Below, piece after piece: positions 22,975-30,745 of a DNA stretch of 64,000 nt; the first letter of the stretch is position 1; every line of letters starts with the position of its first letter. The stretch lies in assembly GCA_018902795.1 (NCBI GenBank), contig JAHIQD010000004.1:1-64000 (forward strand), in the 5' to 3' direction. The DNA is from Bacteroidota bacterium (lineage in GTDB: Bacteria; Bacteroidota; Bacteroidia; Flavobacteriales; Weeksellaceae). The notes under the pieces are model-generated. The model saw nothing but the letters and a program-made list of their open reading frames with translations, searched no databases and was not told the origin of the DNA. The translations under genes were made by a program, and so were the position numbers.

Positions 22975-24693
22975 TTACAGTTTTAAATCTGCTTTTACCT
23001 GATTGATTTTCTGATCTAAAATCACCAGTTTTTCTTTGAAATCCTGTTCAGAAGTAATTGAATCTTTCACAGAAACATAGAATTTTATTTTCGGTTCTGT
23101 TCCGGAAGGTCTTACACAAACCTTTGTTCCGTCTTCAGTATAATAGATTAAAACATTCGATTTTGGAATTCCGTCCATCACCGATTTTTTATTTTCCGAT
23201 AAATTTAAGGAAGTCTGCTCCTGGAAATCTTTCACTTCCGCAACTTTGGAACCAGCAATTTCTTTTGGTGGATTTTCGCGGAAATCAGTCATCATCTGTT
23301 TGATTTCTTCAGCTCCGGTTCTTCCTTTTTTCACAACATTAATTAATCCCTCATGATACATCCCGATTTCTTTATAAATCTCGATCATGTACTGGTACAT
23401 TGTTCTGCCATTGGCTTTGCACCAGGCTGCAATTTCGCAGGCAAGCAAGATGGAACCACAAGAATCCTTGTCACGAACGAAATCTCCAGTCATAAATCCG
23501 AAACTTTCTTCGCCACCACAAACAAATTTTTCTTTGCCTTCGTTATCGCGGATCATTTTCCCGATCCATTTAAATCCTGTTAAACCCACTTTACAGTCAA
23601 CCCCGAATTTTGCCGCCACGTCATAAAAAACATCTGAAGTAACAATTGTAGAACCGATAAATTCTTTTCCCGTAATTCTGCCGGCTTTTTTCCACTGGTC
23701 GAGAATGTAATAAGTTAGAATCATATTACATTGGTTTCCGTTCAGGAGCTGCATTTCACCGTCCAGATTTCTTACCGCAATTCCCAGTCGGTCGCCATCA
23801 GGATCAGTTCCGATCACGATATCGCCGTTCGTAATTCTTGCCAAATCCAAAGCCATTTCCAGTGCTGCAGGCTCTTCCGGATTTGGAGAATCTACGGTAG
23901 GGAAATTTCCGCTTGGAATCATCTGTTCGCGAACCAGATCAATTTTCTGGAAACCCGCTTTTTTCAATGCCTGTGGCACCGTTTTATATGTGGTTCCGTG
24001 GATAGAGGTAAATACGATATTTAAATTGTCATATCCTATTTTATCTTTCTGATAAAGGGAATTTTCCATACAGGTATCGATGTAAACCGTGTCCTGTTCT
24101 TCACCAATCCATTCAATTAAATCATCATTTCCGCTGAATTTAATATCATCAAATTTGGTAGCATACACTTCCTTAATAATATTTTCGTCATCCGGAGGAA
24201 CAATTTGCGCTCCGTCGTTCCAGTATACTTTGTAACCATTGTATTCAGGCGGATTGTGGGATGCTGTTAAAACGATTCCTGCATTACATTTCTTGTCACG
24301 AACCGTGAAAGAAAGTTCGGGAGTCGGGCGGTGTTCTTTGAAAAGCAAAACTTTGATTCCATTTGCTGTAAGCACATCTGCACACATTTTACCGAATTCT
24401 TTGGAATTATGGCGAACGTCATAAGCAATTGCAACTTTAATTTCTTCCCCAGGAAACTGAGCGTGAAGATAATTAGCCAAGCCCTGTGTTGCCTGTCCGA
24501 GCGTATATTTATTAAGTCGGTTGGTTCCCACTCCCATTATTCCGCGCATTCCGCCGGTTCCGAACTCTAGTTCTCTGTAAAAAGAATCTTCAAGTTCATC
24601 GGAGTTAGAATCAATCCACTGTTGAATGGTGTTTTTTGTTTCTTCATCGAAAGTATCTGTAAGCCAGAGTTTTGCTTTTTCTAAAGTAGTCAT
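22975..24693 (-). CDS. phosphoglucomutase/phosphomannomutase
   Basis: 572 residues. The alpha-D-phosphohexomutase family interconverts hexose 1- and 6-phosphates. The phosphoserine loop is TASHNPPEYNGYKVYW with S145. The metal loop is IGTDPDGDRLGIAV. The sugar-binding loop CGGEESFGFMTGDF and the C-terminal phosphate-binding CVRPSGTEPKIKFY are all present. The long PGM2-like form (about 570 residues) is usual in Bacteroidota. It may supply glucose-1-phosphate for envelope sugars. A cluster of envelope genes lies just upstream on the same strand. Confidence 0.96.
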   Translation of the reverse strand: MTTLEKAKLWLTDTFDEETKNTIQQWIDSNSDELEDSFYRELEFGTGGMRGIMGVGTNRLNKYTLGQATQGLANYLHAQFPGEEIKVAIAYDVRHNSKEFGKMCADVLTANGIKVLLFKEHRPTPELSFTVRDKKCNAGIVLTASHNPPEYNGYKVYWNDGAQIVPPDDENIIKEVYATKFDDIKFSGNDDLIEWIGEEQDTVYIDTCMENSLYQKDKIGYDNLNIVFTSIHGTTYKTVPQALKKAGFQKIDLVREQMIPSGNFPTVDSPNPEEPAALEMALDLARITNGDIVIGTDPDGDRLGIAVRNLDGEMQLLNGNQCNMILTYYILDQWKKAGRITGKEFIGSTIVTSDVFYDVAAKFGVDCKVGLTGFKWIGKMIRDNEGKEKFVCGGEESFGFMTGDFVRDKDSCGSILLACEIAAWCKANGRTMYQYMIEIYKEIGMYHEGLINVVKKGRTGAEEIKQMMTDFRENPPKEIAGSKVAEVKDFQEQTSLNLSENKKSVMDGIPKSNVLIYYTEDGTKVCVRPSGTEPKIKFYVSVKDSITSEQDFKEKLVILDQKINQVKADLKL

Positions 24694-24737
24694 GTTTAAT
24701 TTAGTTTGTATTATTTGACTTATTTTTTTGTGGAGTT

Positions 24738-25439
24738 TTAGTCCAGTTTTTTATTCTGTACGTCAGCCGTTTTATCTATTTTAAAAGCACGGATCGGATC
24801 ATTGTAGTAAACAAGTTTTGACGTATTCTTAATATTTCCTTTTAAAGAATCTTTTACGTTTACTTCGGCATAATTTCCGTTTTTGGAATCGATATTCAGG
24901 TTTTCAATATACCAGTACGGTGCAATGATACTTGCTGTATCAGATATTCTTAAAACAGCATCTTTGGTTTGACCAAGAAAATTGGCCCTGCTCTTCTGTG
25001 TCATCTCTACTTCTGCTCTGCGTGAATTTACCGACCCAATAAATTTACTGTTATTTTTTAAATTCAGCCTAAAATTATCAGTCTTAATTTCGCTGGAAAT
25101 GTTCATTTCTACAGAATCTGCGAGTGAAACTTTCTCTAAATTAAATTTTGAATAGATGGTAATATTATAAAAATCAACACCTTCAGTCTCCCTTTTTTCT
25201 TCAATATTGAGGGTTTTATCCTTTATTTTAATTTTCAGATTATTTAAGACATTCGGGTAGGTTTCCACGTTCACAAAATTTTTGTCGGAATGAATGTAAA
25301 ACACGCGGAATTTCCCTTTCAGATTGAGATTCACAAATTCTTCAAGCGGAATATCTTTGCTTTCGATATTTCCTTTTGGAGCGATTTTCCCACAGGAAAT
25401 TACAGAGAAAATTAAAATCAGAAAGAATATATTTTTCAT
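24738..25439 (-). CDS. DUF2807 (GIN-domain) lipoprotein
   Basis: 233 residues. The signal ends FSVISC, a lipobox. The remainder matches the head-GIN/DUF2807 pattern, a right-handed beta-helix-like fold with repeated short strands: VNLNLKGKFRVFYIHSD, then KIKIKDKTLNIEEK, then ADSVEMNISSEIKTDNFRLN. Function unknown; members are envelope proteins common in Bacteroidota. It sits 44 bp from phosphoglucomutase and 40 bp from the glycosyltransferase gene, on one strand. Confidence 0.85.
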   Translation of the reverse strand: MKNIFFLILIFSVISCGKIAPKGNIESKDIPLEEFVNLNLKGKFRVFYIHSDKNFVNVETYPNVLNNLKIKIKDKTLNIEEKRETEGVDFYNITIYSKFNLEKVSLADSVEMNISSEIKTDNFRLNLKNNSKFIGSVNSRRAEVEMTQKSRANFLGQTKDAVLRISDTASIIAPYWYIENLNIDSKNGNYAEVNVKDSLKGNIKNTSKLVYYNDPIRAFKIDKTADVQNKKLD

Positions 25440-25479
25440 GCTCAGCTTTTATTTAGATGGCATTCCTGAGGAATGCATC

Positions 25480-26430
25480 TTAGATTACTTCGTCAATATT
25501 ATAATTTTTGTGCTCGCGGTTGGTTCTGATCAGCATTTCACCTAAAAATCCAGCGATAAAGAGCAATGTTCCTAAAACCATCATCGTTAATGCGATAAAA
25601 AACCAGGCATTGTTTGTGAGCAAATGACCATAAATCCCACGGGAAACATCGATTAATTTGGAAATTCCGAGCCAAAGAGCAGAAAGAAATCCAATGATAA
25701 ACATCAAAGTTCCGACAGCGCCGAAGAAATGCATCGGTCTTCCGCCGAAACGGCTTACAAACCAAAGGGTAATTAAATCTAAAAATCCGCGGACAAATCT
25801 TTCGGTACCGAATTTTGAAGTTCCGTAAGGTCTTGCCTGATGCTGCACTTCTTTTTCGGTAATTCTTCTGAAACCTGCATTAGCAGCTAAAACCGGAATG
25901 TATCGGTGCATGTCACCGTATACATCGATGGATTTTACGACCTGTTTTTTATAGGCTTTCAAGCCGCAGTTGAAATCGTGAAGTTCTACGCCGGAAACTT
26001 TTCTGGCTGCTGAATTGAAAAGTTTGGACGGAAGATTTTTCGTCATTACATTATCGAAACGTTTCTTTTTCCAGCCTGAAACGATATCGTAATTTTCTTC
26101 TTTCACCATTTTATAAAGTTCAGGAATTTCTTCAGGAAAATCCTGTAAATCAGCATCCATGGTAATTACAACATCGCCGTTTGCTCTTTCGAAAGCAGCA
26201 TGGAGCGCCTGAGATTTTCCGTAATTTCTGGAAAATTTAATCCCATGAATCTGTGGAAACTGAATTTTCATGTTTTCGATAATGCTCCAGGAAAGATCAG
26301 TGCTTCCGTCGTCTACGAACCAGATTTCATAAGACAGATTACTAGTTTTACAGACTTTGTCGATTCTTGAGAACAGTTCTTCAAGAGATTCTTCTTCGTT
26401 AAGAAGTGGTATGATGATAGATAAATTCAT
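25480..26430 (-). CDS. GT2 glycosyltransferase of the GtrB/DPM1 type
   Basis: 316 residues. The N-terminal GT-A domain has IIPLLNEEESLEELF, FVDDGSTDLSW and the DxD motif D92-A-D94 in MDADLQDFPEE. Two C-terminal membrane helices (about 232-255 and 265-290) place it with polyprenyl-phosphate glycosyltransferases such as GtrB, which transfer a sugar to a lipid carrier at the inner membrane. It probably provides a lipid-linked sugar for envelope glycan modification. Upstream lies the DUF4199 gene (67 bp), downstream the GIN lipoprotein. Confidence 0.93.
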   Translation of the reverse strand: MNLSIIIPLLNEEESLEELFSRIDKVCKTSNLSYEIWFVDDGSTDLSWSIIENMKIQFPQIHGIKFSRNYGKSQALHAAFERANGDVVITMDADLQDFPEEIPELYKMVKEENYDIVSGWKKKRFDNVMTKNLPSKLFNSAARKVSGVELHDFNCGLKAYKKQVVKSIDVYGDMHRYIPVLAANAGFRRITEKEVQHQARPYGTSKFGTERFVRGFLDLITLWFVSRFGGRPMHFFGAVGTLMFIIGFLSALWLGISKLIDVSRGIYGHLLTNNAWFFIALTMMVLGTLLFIAGFLGEMLIRTNREHKNYNIDEVI

Positions 26431-26497
26431 TTATTGTATTGAAATTGTAAATTCAGATTTATATATTCAGTTATTTTAAAAATTGATCAGCAGAGAC

Positions 26498-27076
26498 TTA
26501 ATGCTCGATTCTGCTTCGGAAAAAGCTTCCGAAAAACACAGATAAAATTACATAAAAAACCATTATCGCCCCGAAATAATACGTAAACTGACGGAACGAA
26601 AACATGTCTTTATCTTTAATCATTTCCGGGGAAAAACTCTCCAGACGCGCGTTATAATTTTTATCGAGTTCCTTCTTCTGTCCTTCATCTGTCATTCCGA
26701 CTTTTGCTTTGTTATATTCGTTGTTGAGCTCGGTTTTCTGTCTGTCGATATACTGGAAATTGAGCAAGTCTTTAGCATCTTTATCTACAAAATTCAGGAA
26801 AAGATACATCGTTAATATCGAAAGAAACCCACCAACAAACATGGGTTTGAAAGCTCTTCCGAAAACAGCCTGAAATCCCATCGGCTGTCCGGCTTTTTTA
26901 GCGGAAATTACAGAAATATAGGCCCCAGCAACATACACAACAGGAAGCATAAATGCGTTTAAAAGTAGTGAATTGTTGAAATAATCGGTGTTCATACCGA
27001 AAAAATACATTCCGAAAAAAATTACCATTGTTGCGATAAACAACACGAAACCAACAGCATAAACATTTTTTACCAT
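26498..27076 (-). CDS. DUF4199 membrane protein
   Basis: 192 residues with four membrane helices at about 8-28, 38-58, 75-97 and 165-187 (FYVILSVFFGSFF). A hydrophilic segment of about 65 residues separates helix 3 from helix 4. This is the DUF4199 layout seen next to GtrB-type glycosyltransferases in Bacteroidota. Molecular role unknown; the genomic pairing suggests it works with the lipid-sugar transferase. The ATG at 27076 faces away from the SRP RNA gene. Confidence 0.85.
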   Translation of the reverse strand: MVKNVYAVGFVLFIATMVIFFGMYFFGMNTDYFNNSLLLNAFMLPVVYVAGAYISVISAKKAGQPMGFQAVFGRAFKPMFVGGFLSILTMYLFLNFVDKDAKDLLNFQYIDRQKTELNNEYNKAKVGMTDEGQKKELDKNYNARLESFSPEMIKDKDMFSFRQFTYYFGAIMVFYVILSVFFGSFFRSRIEH

Positions 27077-27138
27077 ATGAGAAAATTATAATTTTTATTT
27101 TTTTTTGATTTTGAGTTTTGAATTTTGAATTAAACCCT

Positions 27139-27146
27139 TATCTTTG
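27139..27146 (+). promoter_or_regulatory. TAnnTTTG -7 element of the SRP RNA gene
   Basis: TATCTTTG is a perfect consensus and ends 4 bases before the predicted 5' end of the RNA. Confidence 0.75.
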
Positions 27147-27150
27147 CACC

Positions 27151-27249
27151 GGCAAGTCCTAAACAACCAGCTCCTGTGAATCCTCCAGGGTGGGAACGCA
27201 GCAAAGGTAAACGGTTGTAGCGGTGTGATTTAGGTAGCTTGCCATTTTT
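27151..27249 (+). ncRNA. ffs: signal recognition particle RNA (small bacterial type)
   Basis: The closing stem is GGCAAG (27151) with CTTGCC (27238-27243). The SRP domain IV hairpin is clear: CTCCTGTGAATCCTCCAGG, then the GGAA tetraloop in GTGGGAACGCAGCAAAGG. A run of T follows the closing stem and serves as terminator. This RNA binds Ffh and targets nascent membrane proteins. Length is about 95 nt, so there is no Alu domain. The promoter element stands directly before it. Confidence 0.92.
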
Positions 27250-27254
27250 TGTGC

Positions 27255-27935
27255 CTATACGTCAAGTATTTCTCCCAGTTGAGGCAGCACCAACTCCACT
27301 CCTTTTTCTTCGAAACGCTTCAAAGCTTCTTCATGATTGATTTTTATCGGTGTAAACGTATCGAAATGACAACCTATTACTTTCCTTGTTTTTAATAATT
27401 CAGCTGCTGCGAAACTTGCTTTTCTTGCACACATCGTATAATGCGAACCGATTGGAAGTATTGCTAAATCAATATTGCCGAAGAGTTGCGGAAATATTCC
27501 CATATCAGCCATTACGCCGGTGTCGCCTGCCAGATAAACGTTTTTCCCATGAAATCTGAAAACATAGCCACAAGGTTCTCCGCCGTAAGTTCCGTCCGGA
27601 AAAGAACTCGTATGACTTGCCGGAACCATGGAAATCTTCAGGTCGTCAAACTTTGCAGAACCACCGAAATTAATATCAATCGAATTCGGATGCCCAAAGT
27701 ATCCGCAAATTTCAGGTTGAGCGATGATCTGCGCTTCAGGATGATGATGCAAAACTTCTTTCACATCGGCTGTATGATCGCCATGGGCATGAGTAATCAA
27801 TATAAAATCGATTTTCTGTGCTGCAATATCAAAACCCGACTGTGCTTTCCCATGATTATAAAACGGGTCGCTTAATATATTTTTTCCGTAATAGGTGAAC
27901 AGAAAACAGTTTTGTCCGAGATATTGTATTTTCAT
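27255..27935 (-). CDS. UPF0173 metal-dependent hydrolase (metallo-beta-lactamase fold)
   Basis: 226 residues. The MBL metal motif is THAHGDHTADV, with a second histidine in PASHTSSF, an aspartate in YLAGDTGVM and a terminal histidine in GCHFDTFTPI. This is the short YtkL/UPF0173 type with the hydrolase core only. Substrate unknown. It starts 4 bp after the small membrane protein gene and is the last gene of the menB-menA operon. Confidence 0.92.
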   Translation of the reverse strand: MKIQYLGQNCFLFTYYGKNILSDPFYNHGKAQSGFDIAAQKIDFILITHAHGDHTADVKEVLHHHPEAQIIAQPEICGYFGHPNSIDINFGGSAKFDDLKISMVPASHTSSFPDGTYGGEPCGYVFRFHGKNVYLAGDTGVMADMGIFPQLFGNIDLAILPIGSHYTMCARKASFAAAELLKTRKVIGCHFDTFTPIKINHEEALKRFEEKGVELVLPQLGEILDV

Positions 27936-27939
27936 GAAT

Positions 27940-28236
27940 TTAATCTTTTATTGTTAGTGAAATGGTCGTATAATACAAATATGCCACTGAAAAAATCGAT
28001 GTCAGTATTTGAAATATTAAAATTATATCTAGACTTTCCTTAGTTTTTATTTGATTTCTCAAAACTTTTAATGAAAAAAATAAAGCTGTAAGAAGTACCA
28101 AATAAGCAATTAATGGAAATACCATTATTTCGGAAAGCTGCAAACCATTTTGTAATTCTCTAATTAAAGTAAAAGTGTATGCGCCAACAACTATTATTAT
28201 GAAAATGGAAAAAAAATTATTTACAAAATTTTTCAT
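27940..28236 (-). CDS. small membrane protein, three helices
   Basis: 98 residues with three hydrophobic segments (about 8-25, 36-57 and 70-92). No family is recognised. It lies 5 bp after menA and 4 bp before the UPF0173 gene, so it is translated from the same message. Codon composition is slightly more AT-rich than its neighbours. Role unknown. Confidence 0.75.
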   Translation of the reverse strand: MKNFVNNFFSIFIIIVVGAYTFTLIRELQNGLQLSEIMVFPLIAYLVLLTALFFSLKVLRNQIKTKESLDIILIFQILTSIFSVAYLYYTTISLTIKD

Positions 28237-28241
28237 AATTA

Positions 28242-29171
28242 TTAAAAATAATTAAGTCCAAAAGCTACTAAAACCGCCATCATCAAAGTCATTATTCCTA
28301 CCTGTTTCAAAAACGGATCCAGTTCACTCGGTTCTTTTACCAGCATTATTTTTCTTCTGAGTCCTGTCATAGGAAACATCAGAATAAAAAAGATGAAAGC
28401 ATAATATTTTCTTTCAGTATGCAGGCCGTTCATCATCATGAAAACAAGCATCAGAATTAAAGGCAGCTGCAATAAAATAACTTCATAAACCATTGCTTTT
28501 TTGAAACCCAATCTCAAAGCCAACGTTTTTTTACCGCTTAATGCATCGCTTTCAATATCACGCATATTGTTCAGGTTCAGCACTGCAGCGCTCAGCATTC
28601 CGATTGCTGTAGCGGGAAGAAGCATGTCCCATTCGAAAGTTTTGGTGAAAAGGAAATAACTTCCGCATACCGAAACCAATCCGAAAAATATGAAAACAAA
28701 GACATCTCCCAAACCGAGATAACCATAAGGTTTTTTCCCAACAGTATACCCAATCGCTGCCAAAATACAGGCTATTCCCAATCCTACGAATAGGTAGAAT
28801 TCGTTCATTAAATTTTCTTTAAAAAAAGCAAGATATAAAAGTGCAACGGTTGCAATCAGGGAAAGTACTGCGAATAAAATCACGGCATTTTTCATTTGGC
28901 TGGCTGTTATTTTTCCTGAAGCTACGGCTCTCTGTTCTGCTTCATTCACTCTTAGTTTGTCAGTTCCTTTTATGCCGTCGCCGTAATCGTTTGCAAAATT
29001 TGACAGCACCTGATAAAGCAAAGTAACCAGCATCGCCATCGCAAAAATCTTCCAGTCCCAGGTTCCGCCGTTTTCTAGGATTCTCCATCTTGCGATGAAA
29101 GAACCCATAATAATTCCGCTCATTGAGAGCGGCAAAGTGCGCAATCGTGCGGCTTGTATCCAATCAGTCAT
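28242..29171 (-). CDS. menA: 1,4-dihydroxy-2-naphthoate polyprenyltransferase
   Basis: 309 residues. MenA joins a polyprenyl chain to DHNA in the membrane step of menaquinone synthesis. The UbiA-family prenyl-diphosphate motif is NFANDYGDGIKGTDKLR. The second Asp-rich motif is LNLNNMRDIESDALSGKKT. Eight or nine membrane helices fill the rest. It follows menB by 59 bp, so two consecutive pathway steps are encoded together. Confidence 0.96.
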   Translation of the reverse strand: MTDWIQAARLRTLPLSMSGIIMGSFIARWRILENGGTWDWKIFAMAMLVTLLYQVLSNFANDYGDGIKGTDKLRVNEAEQRAVASGKITASQMKNAVILFAVLSLIATVALLYLAFFKENLMNEFYLFVGLGIACILAAIGYTVGKKPYGYLGLGDVFVFIFFGLVSVCGSYFLFTKTFEWDMLLPATAIGMLSAAVLNLNNMRDIESDALSGKKTLALRLGFKKAMVYEVILLQLPLILMLVFMMMNGLHTERKYYAFIFFILMFPMTGLRRKIMLVKEPSELDPFLKQVGIMTLMMAVLVAFGLNYF

Positions 29172-29230
29172 AAAATTATAAGTATTAAGTAATGGTAATG
29201 AGCACTATCGCTCATCACTGAATACTTATG

Positions 29231-30067
29231 TTAAGAAATCCATTTGTTTTCCCCGAAATCGGGCTTTCTTTTTTCAAGGAATGCGTTTCTGCCTTCTTTG
29301 GCTTCCTCCGTCATGTAAGCTAAACGTGTTGCTTCACCGGCAAAAACCTGCTGCCCAACCATTCCGTCATCAGTTAAATTCATGGCGAATTTTAGCATAC
29401 GGATCGACATTGGTGATTTTCCTAAAATTTCCTGTGCCCACTGATAAGAAGTTTCTTCCAGTTCCGCGTGAGGAATCACGGCATTTACCATTCCCATTGC
29501 TTCCGCTTCTTTCGCGGAATAGTTTCTACCCAAGAAGAAGATTTCACGTGCTTTTTTCTGTCCTACCATTTTCGCCAAATACGCAGAACCATAACCACCG
29601 TCAAAGCTTGTTACATCAGCATCAGTCTGCTTGAAAATCGCGTGTTCTTCGCTGGCTAAAGTAAGGTCGCAAACAACGTGTAATGAATGTCCGCCGCCAA
29701 CTGCCCAACCGTTTACCACCGCAATTACCACTTTCGGCATAAAGCGGATCAGACGCTGAACTTCCAGGATATTCAAACGGTGACGTCCGTCGTCACCAAC
29801 ATAACCCTGTTCACCACGTGCTTTTTGGTCACCTCCGCTGCAAAATGCGTGTCCTCCGTCTTTCGGACTCGGACCTTCGCCGGTAAGCAGGACAACGCCT
29901 ACAGAAGCATCTTCTGAAACGTGGTAAAAAGCATCATATAATTCTGAGGTTGTTTTAGGGCGGAATGCGTTGCGGACTTCCGGTCTGTTGAAGGCAATTC
30001 TTGCCACGGCACCACATTTTTGGTAAGTAATATCTTCGTATTCTTTTACGGTTTTCCAGTCGATCAT
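29231..30067 (-). CDS. menB: 1,4-dihydroxy-2-naphthoyl-CoA synthase
   Basis: 278 residues. It cyclises o-succinylbenzoyl-CoA in menaquinone synthesis. The crotonase fold shows GEGPSPKDGGHAFCSGGDQK, the oxyanion-hole GWAVGGGHSLHVVCDLTLAS and the MenB-specific TDADVTSFDGGYGSAYLAK. The C-terminal tail ENKWIS is typical for the family, where it closes a neighbouring active site in the hexamer. It is the first gene of a four-gene minus-strand operon. Confidence 0.97.
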   Translation of the reverse strand: MIDWKTVKEYEDITYQKCGAVARIAFNRPEVRNAFRPKTTSELYDAFYHVSEDASVGVVLLTGEGPSPKDGGHAFCSGGDQKARGEQGYVGDDGRHRLNILEVQRLIRFMPKVVIAVVNGWAVGGGHSLHVVCDLTLASEEHAIFKQTDADVTSFDGGYGSAYLAKMVGQKKAREIFFLGRNYSAKEAEAMGMVNAVIPHAELEETSYQWAQEILGKSPMSIRMLKFAMNLTDDGMVGQQVFAGEATRLAYMTEEAKEGRNAFLEKRKPDFGENKWIS

Positions 30068-30160
30068 TTTGTTGTAAAATTTGAGCCAAAGATAAGGAAT
30101 TTATGAGGCAGGACAAAAGGAAAACGAATGGTTTTTAGGAGCAGGAAGATGGGATATTTT

Positions 30161-30261
30161 CCGGAAGTACAGTCCCGCTTTCCGCTGCAATCTTTTTTTC
30201 CAGCCCCGTCTGTGTCGGGCCCGAAAAAAAAAGGATTTACGCTTCAATCGGGGCTAGAAGT
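30161..30261 (-). repeat. dispersed intergenic repeat, copy 1
   Basis: Read on the minus strand, an arm beginning ACTTCTAGCCCCGAT and ending AAATCCTT (30261 back to 30231) is followed by a variable centre with an imperfect stem (GCCC/GGGC between T- and A-runs). A second arm AAAGATTGCAGCGGAAAGCG then leads to GGACTG. Both arms match copy 2 at 30607-30707; the centre does not. The remaining spacer after menB holds no gene. Confidence 0.75.
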
Positions 30262-30283
30262 TAGGTCGGTGCAATTCCGGAGT

Positions 30284-30520
30284 TCACAATAAATTTTCGT
30301 CTTCATCAATTTCGTTCGTTTCCTGAAGAATCTTTTGGGCTTCCTCTAAGTCTTTTTCATTTACCATCAGGAAGTAATTTTGAGAGATCGGAAAAACGGC
30401 AATATTGTTAACGTATTCATTTTTGATATGGCTGGGGATGGCCCTCGAAGCGAGTTTGGTTTTAGCCAATTCGATTTCGTAGAGATAAGAGGACTGGAAA
30501 ACCGGGACTAATTCTGACAT
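30284..30520 (-). CDS. DUF2007 domain protein
   Basis: 78 residues. The DUF2007 pattern is visible: VPVFQSSYLYEIELAKTKLA, then RAIPSHIKNEYV, then a strand (FLMVNEKDLEEAQKILQE). These small ferredoxin-like proteins are called putative signal transducers; no partner is known. The gene is alone, with a dispersed repeat on each side. Confidence 0.88.
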   Translation of the reverse strand: MSELVPVFQSSYLYEIELAKTKLASRAIPSHIKNEYVNNIAVFPISQNYFLMVNEKDLEEAQKILQETNEIDEDENLL

Positions 30521-30606
30521 TTTTTCTTTTTATAAAAATACAAAATATTTAGCAGTTCATTTTCTTAAAGAATTTCCTCCGAATCCTTCGAAAGAGAAAC
30601 GACAGA

Positions 30607-30707
30607 ACTTCTAGCCCTGATGGCAATGGAAATCCTTCAGCCATTTTCGGCGGCGGCTTTGCCGCCGCCGAAAATGGCTGAAGATTGTAATGAACAGCAG
30701 GACGTGG
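30607..30707 (+). repeat. dispersed intergenic repeat, copy 2, with a perfect 23-bp palindrome
   Basis: The first arm begins ACTTCTAGCCCTGAT and ends AAATCCTT; the second reads AAGATTGTAATGAACAGCAG then GACGTGG. Between them CTTCAGCCATTTTCGGCGGC extends to a perfect 23-bp inverted repeat (30635-30657 with 30661-30683, loop TTT). The arms correspond to copy 1 but the centre is unrelated and GC-rich. It lies downstream of the APC permease gene. Confidence 0.85.
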
Positions 30708-30745
30708 TTTTCAAAGAAGTGAAAACCTTGTTGCTCCTTAATAAA

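Noticed and set aside
30635..30683. The GC-rich palindrome as terminator of the APC permease gene
   Set aside because: It is downstream of that gene but has no T-run, and it lies inside a dispersed repeat, so a repeat centre is the better reading.
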